From positions 2,760,432 through 2,824,431 of the forward strand of contig CM035357.1 of the NCBI GenBank assembly GCA_020137815.1: a stretch of 64,000 nt of DNA, written 5' to 3'. The notes under the pieces were generated by a model that saw only the letters and a list, made by a program, of their open reading frames with translations, was not told the origin of the DNA and searched no databases. Position numbers and translations under genes: made by a program. This stretch comes from Hormiphora californensis (Eukaryota; Ctenophora; Tentaculata; Cydippida; Pleurobrachiidae). Of this stretch, positions 23,352 to 34,211 are shown in pieces (positions within the stretch are counted from its first letter, which is position 1; every line of letters begins with the position of its first letter).

Positions 23352-24729
23352 AAGGGATACTGACATATTCAAAAAATTTTGACTTTTTCAACGATCCTGG
23401 GTGTGGTAACTGGTTGGGAGATAAAAATAGCATTAGACGAAGTGCGAACTCTCTACTCCCTCTCGTTCTCAAGATATAGGGCCCCACCTTTTAGCACTTC
23501 GTAATTGGTTATGGTAAAGGGGGAGAGTTGTATTGCAAATTACATGTAAACACGAGTCTGTTTATCTGTCAATATCTCAACTTTCACATGCACGATTTTG
23601 ACCGGATTTTTTTCTGAAAGTCAGAAATGTTTTGAATTTTTAGTATTTTCATATGATGTATCAGAATGACCAAGAAAATCAGTAAATAAACAAGTAAACT
23701 TTGCAGGTTGAGGTGAACTGGAGTGCATTGTCAATTAGACCCAATTATGGTCAATTAGGGCACTTTGCCGACCTCTGAGGACTTGGAAAAGTTGCTCATG
23801 CGATTCAACGTATCAAAATTAGTGTGTAAAGTGCCCTCACGTGCGATCTTTCAGCATTTCCAGTTGAAAATGCATTTATCGCCAATTAGACTGAATTATG
23901 CTCAATTAGGACACTTTCTTCACCTCTGACGGCTTGGAAAAGCCGCTTACGTGATTCAGCGTATCAAAATTAGTGGGGATAGTGCTCCCACATGAATTGA
24001 TAGCGTTTTCATGCGATAAGTTACAGTTATGATCAATTAGACTCGATTATGCTCAATTAGGGCACTTTCTCCACCCCTGAGTGCTTGCCAAAGTTGCTTA
24101 CGTGATTCAACGTATCAAAATTAGTCGGGTATAGTGGTTTTGCCTTTTATACCAATTAGTTGCCTAAATTTTTCAGTTTATAGTCTCCTAGGATACAATA
24201 TTCATTTCAGGGCTGAATAGTTAATAACTATTGACTATGTTATTGACTATGGGCTAAATATTAACAACTTGTATGTAAAATTGAGGAAATACAGCCAAAT
24301 TTGATTGACATTAGTTACTGAATACCATGATAATATTGTTCTAAGAGGGCATACATTTCAAAAAAATCACCGTCTTGCTTAGTTATAGTTCTATCTATTC
24401 ATGACAAGTCTAGAGACAAATGGAAACCAAAAATGGAAACTAGAAGTGGTCTTAAAGTTTTTAGAAAAAACCCGGTCAAAATTGCATGTGTATTAGCTGA
24501 GATAATGACATATAAACAGGCTCGTGTTTACCTGTAATCTGTAATGCTGGTCTCCTCCTCTTACCATAACCAATTAGTGGGTGTTAATATTTGGGACCCT
24601 ATATCTTGAGAAGTAGAGGGAGTAGAGAGCTCGGACTTCGACACAATGTATTTATTCTCTCAGATGACGTGATTGAGCAATGTATTATTAAAATTTGAGA
24701 TGGTCGATTTCAATATGTCAGTATCCCTT
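23352..24729. mobile_element. TA-flanked palindromic element with internal ~125-bp repeats
   Basis: The ends AAGGGATACTGACATATT and its complement are flanked by TA on both sides, as expected for Tc1/mariner-type non-autonomous elements. The arms stay imperfectly inverted for over 200 bp (the ccctatatcttgag block is at both sides). The centre (about 23735-24130) holds three diverged tandem units of about 125-150 bp, each with tcaattagggcactttc and attcaacgtatcaaaattag. No coding frame was found. Confidence 0.8.
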
Positions 24730-25279
24730 TAAACGGTAACTGATAGAGAATCGATAGACCTAACCGGTAACCCCAAACCAAACCCTAACCAGACCCTAAC
24801 GGATAGCCCTAACCCGTCGCGCGCGCTAAAACTACGAATTGTTAGCAATGAAAGGCACCCAGATTTTAACGTTTTCCGCAAAGAACACGTCGCGCCTCGC
24901 GGTGCTCAGGTCCTGCTCAGGCCCTACAGCTTGCTCTACCGACTACCATTGGCCGTTATGACAGGGGATGGGATTGCACTTGAATTCCTTTATTTAGAAC
25001 TTCGCCCAAAACCTGACACAGTGGTCAGTACCGGTCGCGGGCCGCGGCTAATCTTGTAGTAAAACTAGCCGCTTTTGGAGCGAGGGCTGTTGGGGATGAA
25101 AGAGGATGGAATGATGAATTTTTCTTCCTCCAACAGCAGAACTTGTGCTGAACCGTAAAACGGACAGTTAAAGAGCGGACTATAAATGTTTATTTTGTAT
25201 TGTATTGCATTGTATTGTGTACCAGCCCTGCACCACCCCTGTCCTGGCGCTCTGTTTTTATCTTGTCCCGTTGAAGCCA

Positions 25280-27043
25280 ATGATTAACTGTTCACAATCA
25301 AATGTATCCCTAGATATGACAAAAGAAGGTCTTCACAAGTGGGTATGTCCAACGGACCGAGAACTCTGTCTCCGATCAAAATTAAACAACGGAATGGGGT
25401 GGAGTTACAAAAGCGTCCAGTCGGGCTTCAAACAGACCAGCTCCAAGGACACTTTTGCAAAGCACGAGCTCGACAAAATAGAAGAGGTAATTCAGCGACA
25501 TAACGAGATAGTCAAGTTAGAGGAAGAGAGAATCGGGAAGTTGATGGAACGATTTGAGAACATAAAATGCAGTCAAGGTGACGGGTCTAAAACGTGTTTG
25601 TTTTGTGCCACCAGTTTCGGTTTCCTCAAAGCCAAGCCCTTCCGATGTCATCTGTGCCAGAGAAGCGTGTGTGGGAAGTGTAAAGTTGAAACAGAGAAAC
25701 GTCCTGCAGCAATTCCACAAATCTTGTGCCGGGTTTGCAGCGAGTACCGGGAGATCTGGAAGAAATCCAATGCCTGGTTTTTCCATGCCATTCCTAAATA
25801 TGTCGTCCCCCCAAAGATACCAAAACAGCCGCTTTTCAAAAACTCGCCCATTGCAAGCAAGGCAATGATGGAACGTCGACTGAAGGACGGCAGTTTCACA
25901 CCTCCCGAATACAGTAGTTCCACCTCTGAGGAGGAGACGGAGGACAGTGACAGTGATATCTCGGAGGACAGTGAGACTGAGGAGGAGCACGATGATGGGG
26001 AGGGAGACGGGACATCCCTTAGTGCCGGCCTGCCCTGTGAGGAAGACCAAGTAATGGATATTATTGAGAGTGAGGAATTTAAAACAGAGGATACAGACGC
26101 TGATTTGGAGACAGGAGAGTGTGGAGCGATCAAATTCTCACTACAGTATGACCCCATTGAACAGATGCTGAATGTTAACATATTCTCGGGGCACAAACTC
26201 AAACCCATGGATGTGGGGGGAACCAGTGATCCATACGTAAAATGTAATCTGATCCCTGGGCGCCTAAAGGCTACCAAACTGAAAACCTCCAGAAAGGAAT
26301 GTGATCTGAATCCGGTTTTCAATGAGAAGCTAACGTATCACGGAATCTTTGACTCTGATATCAACACAAAATGCCTGAAACTGACTGTTTTGGATTACGA
26401 CCGAATGACGAAGAACGACAAGATAGGCATTGCGACGGTATCTCTTGCCGGCCTGGAACCTCAACAGAAACATCATTTCAGGGAGGTACTCCGGGAAGAA
26501 AAGGAGGAGGAGGAGAGGGGAATGGATGGTTCCGCGGGGGCTTCCGGGGATCCGGGACGGATAAAATTATCCCTTCACCACCAAAACGGGGAACTGAAAG
26601 TTTCCATTCTCAAGTGCTCAATGTTGATGGCTCCCGGCTGTGATGCCCTTCCAAATCCGATAGTGAAAATCAATATTAAGCCCTCCGCCAAGCGGAACCT
26701 CTACAAGCGGAAAACAGACGTCCTCAAGAAGACGTCAAATCCGGAATTTGGTCCAAAAGCGTGCTTCACCTATGACATCTCCAACATAGACATTGAAAGT
26801 TCTGATCGGTGCCTGGAGGTGGGGGTCTGGGACTGTCATTTCAAACGTCAGACTCTCATTGGTGGAGTGGTCCTGGGTAAAGAATCGAGTGGAAATGCCC
26901 GGTCTCATTGGATGGATGCCCTCAGCTCTTGTGGACACAGGGTCACCCGGTGGCATATCCTGGAGGGACACTCTGAGCATAATGTGTTCTTAAATGATCA
27001 CCAGTCATCCGTAGAGCTGCCAGATCAACCGGTGTCAGGTTAA
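25280..27043 (+). CDS. Rabphilin-3A-like Rab effector, single exon
   Basis: Numbering is from the upstream ATG at 25205; I prefer the ATG at 25280 (25316 is also possible). In order: WVCPTDRELCLRSKL at 46-60, a helical Rab-binding segment (85-125), a FYVE-related zinc finger with eight Cys (131, 134, 148, 151, 156, 159, 175, 178), the Rab3-contact motif SNAWFF (188-193), an acidic Ser/Glu/Asp linker (238-305), C2A (306-430) and C2B (450-590). This is the rabphilin-3A order; family members bind Rab3/Rab27 and phospholipids on secretory vesicles. C2A keeps the five calcium-site Asp residues (336, 342, 397, 399, 405). C2B has lost most: the loop-1 Asp-x5-Asp is replaced around PGCDALPNP, and loop 3 reads VWDCHFKRQT. 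No introns were seen, unusual beside the intron-rich neighbours, so a fixed retrocopy is possible. DOC2 proteins lack the zinc finger, so they do not fit. Confidence 0.88.
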   Translation: MINCSQSNVSLDMTKEGLHKWVCPTDRELCLRSKLNNGMGWSYKSVQSGFKQTSSKDTFAKHELDKIEEVIQRHNEIVKLEEERIGKLMERFENIKCSQGDGSKTCLFCATSFGFLKAKPFRCHLCQRSVCGKCKVETEKRPAAIPQILCRVCSEYREIWKKSNAWFFHAIPKYVVPPKIPKQPLFKNSPIASKAMMERRLKDGSFTPPEYSSSTSEEETEDSDSDISEDSETEEEHDDGEGDGTSLSAGLPCEEDQVMDIIESEEFKTEDTDADLETGECGAIKFSLQYDPIEQMLNVNIFSGHKLKPMDVGGTSDPYVKCNLIPGRLKATKLKTSRKECDLNPVFNEKLTYHGIFDSDINTKCLKLTVLDYDRMTKNDKIGIATVSLAGLEPQQKHHFREVLREEKEEEERGMDGSAGASGDPGRIKLSLHHQNGELKVSILKCSMLMAPGCDALPNPIVKINIKPSAKRNLYKRKTDVLKKTSNPEFGPKACFTYDISNIDIESSDRCLEVGVWDCHFKRQTLIGGVVLGKESSGNARSHWMDALSSCGHRVTRWHILEGHSEHNVFLNDHQSSVELPDQPVSG

Positions 27044-28822
27044 CAATGTACTGTTATTCATGGTTACCATGGTTACCATTATGAGACGTTACCATGGTTA
27101 CCATTATAAGACGTTTATTATTGTGTTGCATGATATTTTTGAGCAATTGTCACTGTTAGAGGGTTGAAATGGAGTGTGCATGTTCAGAATTTTCCTCAGA
27201 TCTGCCAGTGGTCAATGTTAAAAGTGTTTATTTTTGTTTAATTTCTTTACTAATAATATGTTAGATGACAGTGCAACATACATATTCCGATGTTAGTCTC
27301 ATGATTACAAATTATGTATTGCTTGACTAATATTGGATCTCTTGTTGAGATGTTCCAGTATCAATTCCCACTCGAGTACTGTTTGACTAATTTATTGATC
27401 ACATTTATTCATTATAATTTCTCACTGAATATTATTTCGGGCTGACCATTGTAAAAGAAAACTCGTTTTATTTTCTGTGCTCTCTGCTGAATGGTACCCC
27501 TTCTCTCATTCCGTCCTTTATCTTCAAAATCTCTCTTCTATTTTTTGTCTCTCCTTCCTTCTCTTTGTCTCCCTCCCCCTCTCCCACCCCTCGGCCCTCT
27601 CTTAGCAAACATATGTAGAATCGTCGTCTCACTGCAGCACTTTACATAGTTGACGAATAAAAAGAAGCAACTGCTAAATACCTTTTTCATGCTATTAGAA
27701 CTTTTTTCGAGTACGGCGTACGCTATAAATAGTAAAATAGCATACAATGTAGAAAAGTGTAATGCCCCTCCCCCCACTCAGTATAATACATCTCTGAAAG
27801 TACACACTGTGTTGCAAATTACGGTCCCCCCTCCACCCCTCCCCACACACATTCCTGTACTAATTACCTCAGCCCCACTTTCACATCATACTATTATTAA
27901 AGCAAATAGGGAAATGATGGGTGATGGTTTTTTTACCAAATATGGCACAAAATTCCTGGAAATGGCCTTTTGCACGTGTTGTCCCTAGAGGGACCCTGGC
28001 AACCTGCCAGCTTGAGCCTTAAACTGCACGTGCATCCTTGATTCATCTCTCTGCCGGTTGTGTGATTGATCGTTTGCTCGATTTGATCTGTTCACCCCCT
28101 GTTCACCACGTTTCGTGAACATGACTACTCAACTTCAACACAATCGCCAGCGAGTTTGGAGGAGCCATATGTCCCAAACTGGCGCTGACGCCTATTATAG
28201 ACTACGTGATAGAATCCTACAAAAGAGGTGATTATTATTCAAAAAATGTTGTCAACACACGTAATAACAAAGTATCAATGGCACTAATAATGGCAGTAAT
28301 ACGTGAAAGTATTTTGCAAATGTGCTCCTTCATAAAATACTTCAGGACCTGGCAAAAGAGGACCCGTGGTTTTTCTGTCGAAAGAATCGCTGTGGTTAAT
28401 TTACCTGATAAATTTACTGATTTAAAAAATTTCAAATGATACTACACTATTTGCTTAGTTTACTGTATGACCATTGACCATCCCCGACATTCGCCCGTAG
28501 GGCGAGCGGGCTTACTAGTAAATTACAAAGCGAATATGTGTTACACATGTGCACTAACAACTAAACGCCCCTTTAGCAGTGCAATCTATCATAGCCAGTG
28601 TTGTAGTCACAATTCATTGTCCACCTCAAACTACTACACTCATTTCACGGCTCACCCTCCAGTCTCCATGATCCTCTAACAATACAAGTTGAAATTGTTA
28701 AGTTTACTACCGTTTGATCCTGATTGAGTGTCTGTTCACAGACTGGCCTGATTGAGTGTCCGTTCAAAGACTGGCCTTTTTATTCTCTAGAGACTCTGGT
28801 TAGAACGTTTCCGTATTTGGCG
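27044..28822. other. Rabphilin 3' flank and intergenic DNA
   Basis: Repeats of catggttaccat at 27058-27105 follow the stop codon. A C-rich stretch occurs at 27540-27600. A short palindrome cattcgcccgtagggcgag at 28488-28506 recurs in opposite orientation near 50290. Open frames here (for example 28206-28439) lack any recognisable domain or splice support. Confidence 0.45.
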
Positions 28823-28830
28823 TATTAGAT

Positions 28831-29521
28831 GGGGGGGTTCCCATGGTATACTTTGGTATACTTTGGCACTTTCCACAACTTTTTCAGCGATTTTCCATAT
28901 GCCAAAGTATACCAAAGTATACCAAAGTATACCAAGGTGTACCAAAGTATACCATAAAAATCTTGAAAATGGTAAAATTTAAGCGATAAGATAAAATAAT
29001 TAACTAAATTTGTAAAACTACATCCTTATTTCGTTATAAGTTGGTAATATAACGCTTATTAAACCGATTTTTACGTTTATGTTACATCATCCGGCTAGTG
29101 CTCAAGGCTGGCCACTCAGTGGCCAGGGTTCGATTCCCGGTGAAGACAATTTTTGAAAATTTTTTGGAGACTTTACCAAATACTATTTGAACATTTTCTT
29201 AACTTTTTAAAAAGTTTTTTATCATACTCAAATGGGTCCCAATTTGTCAAACCCCAGTTTTCTGACTCACCATTTTATAGGCAAAATATTTTTCCTCTAT
29301 TCTATGAATTTAGCCTATTTAGCACCAATGTCCAATTTTATGAGTTAAGAAAGTTTATACAAAATGTTTTAAAGTGTAAATTAACACTTTAAAGTACGTA
29401 AAGCTATTAAAAAGATATGGTATACTTTGGTATACTTTGGTACTTTCCACATAATTTTTTGGGATTTTCCATATACCAAAGTATACCAAAGTATACCAAA
29501 GTATACCATGGGAACCCCCCC
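28831..29521. mobile_element. G-capped foldback element with 8-bp target duplication
   Basis: Inverted ends GGGGGGGTTCCCATGGTATA and its complement are flanked by the direct 8-bp repeat TATTAGAT (28823-28830 and 29522-29529). Inside are clusters of the 10-bp unit ctttggtata and its complement. The interior holds a tRNA-like segment with a consensus B box (29121 region). There is no coding capacity. An 8-bp duplication is typical of hAT-type elements; the family is otherwise unrecognised. Confidence 0.85.
29091..29143 (+). other. tRNA-like segment with Pol III B box, probably a degenerate tRNA or SINE head
   Basis: A consensus B box (ggttcgattcc) sits in a T-arm-like stem (cccgg), preceded by a strong stem (tggccact / agtggcca) in the anticodon-arm position. 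No convincing acceptor stem or anticodon loop can be drawn, so it is not called a functional tRNA. It lies in the middle of the foldback element 28831-29521. Confidence 0.4.
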
Positions 29522-31034
29522 TATTAGATCCTAACTCACATATCATATGTCATTAATCACTTTATTTATGCATCTGGCTAGTGGCTTTATCTCTCTCCGC
29601 TCTCTTACCGACCCCTCTCTCTCCCCCCTCCATTCTCCATCCCTATCTCTATTTTCATTTCTCCATCTATCTCTTCATTTCTCCATCAATCTCTCCCTTT
29701 CCCTCCCTCCCTCCCTCTCTGTATAGTGTGACTAATGTAATCCCAACTACAGCGACGTAACAGGACTACTACACTGGCTCACAGGAGAACTATTACTCTT
29801 TTCCAGGTAAGTCGAGTTGGTTACGAAGTCATTTCCAGGTAAAATCTTACCTTTGGTTACGAAGTCACCCCTCTGTGGTCTCGCGCTGAGGGGTAATTTC
29901 GTTACCAAAGGTAAGAGAGATACTGAGAAGAGGGAATGAAGAGGTAGAATGGGGGAACATACACTTTGAATCGTGATGTTTTATGTTAATTCTAGGAACT
30001 AGTGGAGGGTTTTAGGAACTACATACAATGTAGAATCATTCTCTTCTTTTTCTGTACAATTCTTCTAAAATCTAAACATGTAAATATTTTAACTTAATCA
30101 ATTATTGGTCCTTTTTAGGCTTAGATATTATCTCTCTTATTTTGGCTAGCTTCCAACTTTACTTTAACCATGCAAATCGTTTAGTTTCTTTTTGGGTATC
30201 GCTTGAAAGTGAAATATGTCAGTCGTCAGATAGCGACAGTCGGATCAGTTAAACTCTATATCGTATGAAGGATGGTTAATATCTCTGTCTGTGTTTATGT
30301 GTGTGTCCCTCTCTCTGTCCCTCTCTATGTACCTCTCTCTCTCTCTCTCACTCTCTCTCTCACTCTCTCTCTCACTCACTCTATCGCTCTCTCTCTCTCT
30401 CTCTCTCAAAAGTAAGTATCTCTCTACCCTCTCTCTGGGGTGGTTTTGCTGATATTGACCTCCATTCATCGACTGATACTACACACCCTGCACTCTGCTG
30501 CAATAGCAGAGATATTATTATGCAGAGTGACGAGATGATATTGAGAGAGGAAAGGAGATACAGGGAGAGACACAAAGAGGAAGCATGGAGAGAAGGAGAG
30601 TAAAGACAGATCTTGGTGGATAAACATCTAGCTTGAGTAGTGTATATTCACCCGCCCAAAATGCATTCTATTGAACACGACAGAGACAGGGTAGTTACTG
30701 GTTCTGTACCGCAGAACGATAGCTCAGCTCTGCACTACGGAACGGTAGAGGACTACTTTAGTGATCATTCAAAAACACAGGACAAATGTATGGTATTCGA
30801 CATTGCACTCAGGTCGGGTCTGCACCGCCAGACTGCGATGTTGCGGGCATGTAACTCTTTTCTCATGTCTCCCCATTCTCTGGTATACTTACTTGGTCAT
30901 TGGTCATTGGTGGGTGGTCGCATGAGAGATTCTGCGATAAAAGCCGTATTCTACCCTGTGTTACGCATTTTACTAAGTTGTTGTGTAGTAGCTGTTGTTG
31001 TACCTGCGACCTGCGTAAGTGTATTGAGAGACCC

Positions 31035-31112
31035 AAGTAAACAACCAATCAGAACTCGTTATTTAGGTCACGTGACTGGTTATCAGCCAATCATGGACCA
31101 GTATTTCCTGTA
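31035..31112. repeat. Dispersed repeat, copy 1 (copy 2 at 57246-57323)
   Basis: About 78 bp (from aagtaaacaaccaatcagaa through cagtatttc) is nearly identical to the core of the palindrome-ended element at 57235-57337. Here it is flanked instead by a direct duplication of about 45 bp. It contains a CACGTG motif. Confidence 0.75.
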
Positions 31113-31507
31113 CTATACAGTAGCTGTTGTTGTACCTGCGTAAGTGTATTGAGGGACCCACGAGAATAGCATTTTCTGAGAACACTGCAGTTGTTGCCGC
31201 TGTGTGTTAATCATCTTTCTCTAGCTCTCTCTCTCTTTCTTTCTCTATCTATCTCCCTGTTCCTCTCCCTCTCTCTATTATATGCGTGTCACTCCGGGTC
31301 CTATCCCCTAGAGCTCTCTCTCTCTCGATCTCTCATTCCCTCTCGTCGCACGTATTTCTATAGTGTCCCTGACCGTGGGCATTGTATACGTCATGAACTA
31401 CTTATTATAGCAGGGCCCAGGGCGGGGGTCACCGATTAATTACCATGGAGCTTGGCTAGCGAAATACGGGGTGGGGAAGATAGTGAGATAGAGATAGAGA
31501 AAAGAAG

Positions 31508-31662
<155 letters not shown>

Positions 31663-31852
31663 ACTTTCTCTCCCAGTCATTTTGACAGGATGCCAGCTCA
31701 TTTCCTGCTAACAAACAACCACACCTGTGTTGATAAAGTAAGCAGCAACAAAAAGGTCATGCCGATAAATAATGTAACACGAGTCGTGAGCTCAACAAAT
31801 TATTCGTTACAACTTTCCGGTATAATATCCTGTGAATTGCTGCTCCAGCACA

Positions 31853-31944
31853 GCTCTAGTGGCACAATCGGTTAGCGCGTCGTACTTATAAGCAGTACAG
31901 GCTTGGTAATGCGAAGGTTGAGAGTTCGAGCCTCTCCTAGAGCA
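31853..31944 (+). tRNA. tRNA-Ile (UAU anticodon) with intron
   Basis: The acceptor stem GCTCTAG pairs with CTAGAGC, followed by discriminator A at 31944. The D arm (GCAC...GCGC), anticodon stem TCGTA/TGCGA and T arm (GAGAG TTCGAGC CTCTC) all fold. The anticodon TAT is at 31887-31889. An intron of about 18 nt follows A37 (about 31891-31908), as is usual for animal tRNA-Ile(UAU) genes; the mature tRNA would be about 74 nt. A run of six T from 31949 is a Pol III terminator. Confidence 0.95.
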
Positions 31945-33454
31945 TGATTTTTTGTCTTTTTTGAACGGAAATGCAATCTTTTCTAATGAAATTAACCCGG
32001 CATGCACTTTTCTAAAAGCAGGAAATAACACTTATCTTTTGCCGAAACTGGCAAACTCGTGTGTGTAGCTGTGTGCAGTGGGCAAAACACCAGCAGTGAA
32101 AACATGCGGAAGCTAATCTCTCCTACTTTTCTCCCCTTCACTTCTTAGTCTCCCTTTATTTCCCACTCAGTACTTTATTACATTATTTATCGGGAGATCC
32201 TTGTCATTTCCTTGACGTCACATGCCATTGGCCATCTATAATAGACAGAGAGGAGGCAAAAGGAGAAATCGAGCCATTCTCTCCCAATATTTCGGCGACC
32301 ATCCGTCATTCCCCCGCTCTGTCGCGACTTGACGGAACGCGCGGGTGTTTGAAGGTTCGGTTCTTGGCGCGTCAGAGAGCATCTGACACACGATCATTGC
32401 GCGCTTGGCAAATTGATTCAATGCAATTGACACGGACTTGTTGGCGGACTTGAACTGAACCCGTGTACTTGTTATCATATTGTCCATGTTATTCAGTGTT
32501 ACGTAGGGTTATAGTCATAATCAAGATACAAATTAGCCAAAGAGTTTGTTGTTGGAATAGCTGGGGTACCGGATTATTAACTCGGCTCTCGCTCATGTTG
32601 GCATACTTCACTCTCATTTTCAGTTGAATTGCGTCAACTCAAAATATATACAGTAATATAATACTGTACATATATTGGCATAATATTATTATTCTCATAT
32701 TGTGAGAAAGTTAACATGGGTATGCTAAGAATCTTCCAAGAAGTGGATAGCACAATCAGTTTCTAGGAAATCAATACACATTGTTGCCGTATATATTCCC
32801 CGTCCCGGCCTGCTACCACGCAGGTAGGACCTGTGTGTTTATACAAACATTCTACCTGAGAGAGGGGTAGTTTACTAAACAAATAAAGTGGTTGCAGGTC
32901 CAGGTAGCTTCTTTCAGGCATTATATATTTAGCTCTATATACTTGGTACTGCAGTAGCTGTGCAGATTCATATGAGATTGGTGTGATGAGTAGAATATAT
33001 TCCGTCTCGGCCTGCTATGACGCAGGTATCTGCTATCTGTTGTGTAGTTGTTGTAGTGTTGTGAAAGTCGATAGAAATATCATCTAGAGTGTAGAGAGAC
33101 ATCAAACTCTAAGATCGTTAGGAAATTAAGAAGGAGAGAGAAGGATTGCTATTATAGGGCAGAATAGGATGCATCCTATCCGGATGGGATATTAATCGAG
33201 TTAGTAGCACTGTAAAAATCACACTCTTCTAGCATCTCTCTTTTTTTCTCTCTACACCTTGCCATTCATCTCTAGTCTCTACTTTTTTCCCTCCATCACC
33301 ATTTGCTATGAACGTGGTGGAGAGGGTTCCCTCATGCCACCGTCATTTGTAGTTCTTATCTTGTTAGCATCCAGTTACAGTTTATCGCAGTCGACTGCTT
33401 GTTGGTAGCGAGACCCTGGCCCTCTCTCTCTCCCTTTCTCTCTCCCTTTCTCTC

Positions 33455-33506
<52 letters not shown>

Positions 33507-33787
33507 ATCTCAGGTGCAGGTGAAATGTTTGCTAAAATTAAGCCTGCACCTGAGACAGAACTTCTCTGAGAAAGACAGAGAGGGACAGAGAGATAAAGAG
33601 ACAGATAGAGAGGCAGAGAGAGAGAGAGATAGAACGATAACCTAGTTATCGCTCCATGTACCCTTATAAATCTCGCCACCCGACAAATACCTCGCGTTCT
33701 TGTTTTGCGAGTTCACGGTGGGCACATTTTGATAAAGAAATTCTTTTGATATTGTTCTTTGTGTCAAAGTTTGGCATGCACAATTAT
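31945..33787. other. No gene recognised; small repeats
   Basis: Two related segments (cggcctgcta..acgcaggta) occur about 200 bp apart near 32804 and 33010. A (CT)n tract is at 33421-33504 and a GA tract at 33590-33630. The 83-codon minus frame at 32236-32487 has no recognisable domain. Confidence 0.45.
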
Positions 33788-33897
33788 TAGTAGGAGACAC
33801 TAGCGTGGTATGCGCAAAAAAATGCGTGCCACACACCTGTTATTTTAGGTATGTGGCGCGCATTTTTTTGCGCGTACCACGCTAGTATCTCCTACTA
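33788..33897. mobile_element. 110-bp palindromic MITE
   Basis: TAGTAGGAGACACTAGCGTG pairs with its near-perfect complement at the right end; about 45 bp of each arm match with a few substitutions. It is AT-flanked (TAT on both sides). The centre is a short AT-rich loop. There is no coding capacity. Confidence 0.85.
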
Positions 33898-34211
33898 TAT
33901 TGGGGATTGGAACAAGTCAAAGTTTGGGTTTTCACTAGTTTTTTATATTTTGCTTTTCTCGTCTCTACAGTCTACATCCACCCAGATATAACTACTCCCT
34001 CTATCTGTCAGTCTCTCTGGGAGCTACTAACTCCATATCTCCTCTTTTTTAGCTCAAACCTAACTCCTCCTCCCCCCTCTTTTATAGCTCCAACCAACTC
34101 CTCCTCCCCCTCTATCTTATAGCTCCATCCCCCTCCATCTGCATCCTTGATCCTAACTCCTCCCCCCCTCTCTCCTTTTTAGCTCCAACCCGGACAAGTA
34201 CCGGCATCATC

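Noticed and set aside
25517-26322. Long antisense frames across the rabphilin gene
   Set aside because: The plus-strand frame has eight zinc-finger cysteines and two C2 domains; the antisense frames match nothing.
29091-29143. Functional tRNA gene
   Set aside because: A good B box and T arm are present but no acceptor stem or anticodon loop can be formed.
30640-31143. 167-codon plus-strand frame
   Set aside because: No recognisable domain, and its end lies in duplicated repeat sequence.
33642-34122. Open frames on both strands next to the 110-bp palindrome
   Set aside because: They overlap the MITE or CT-rich sequence and show no domain.
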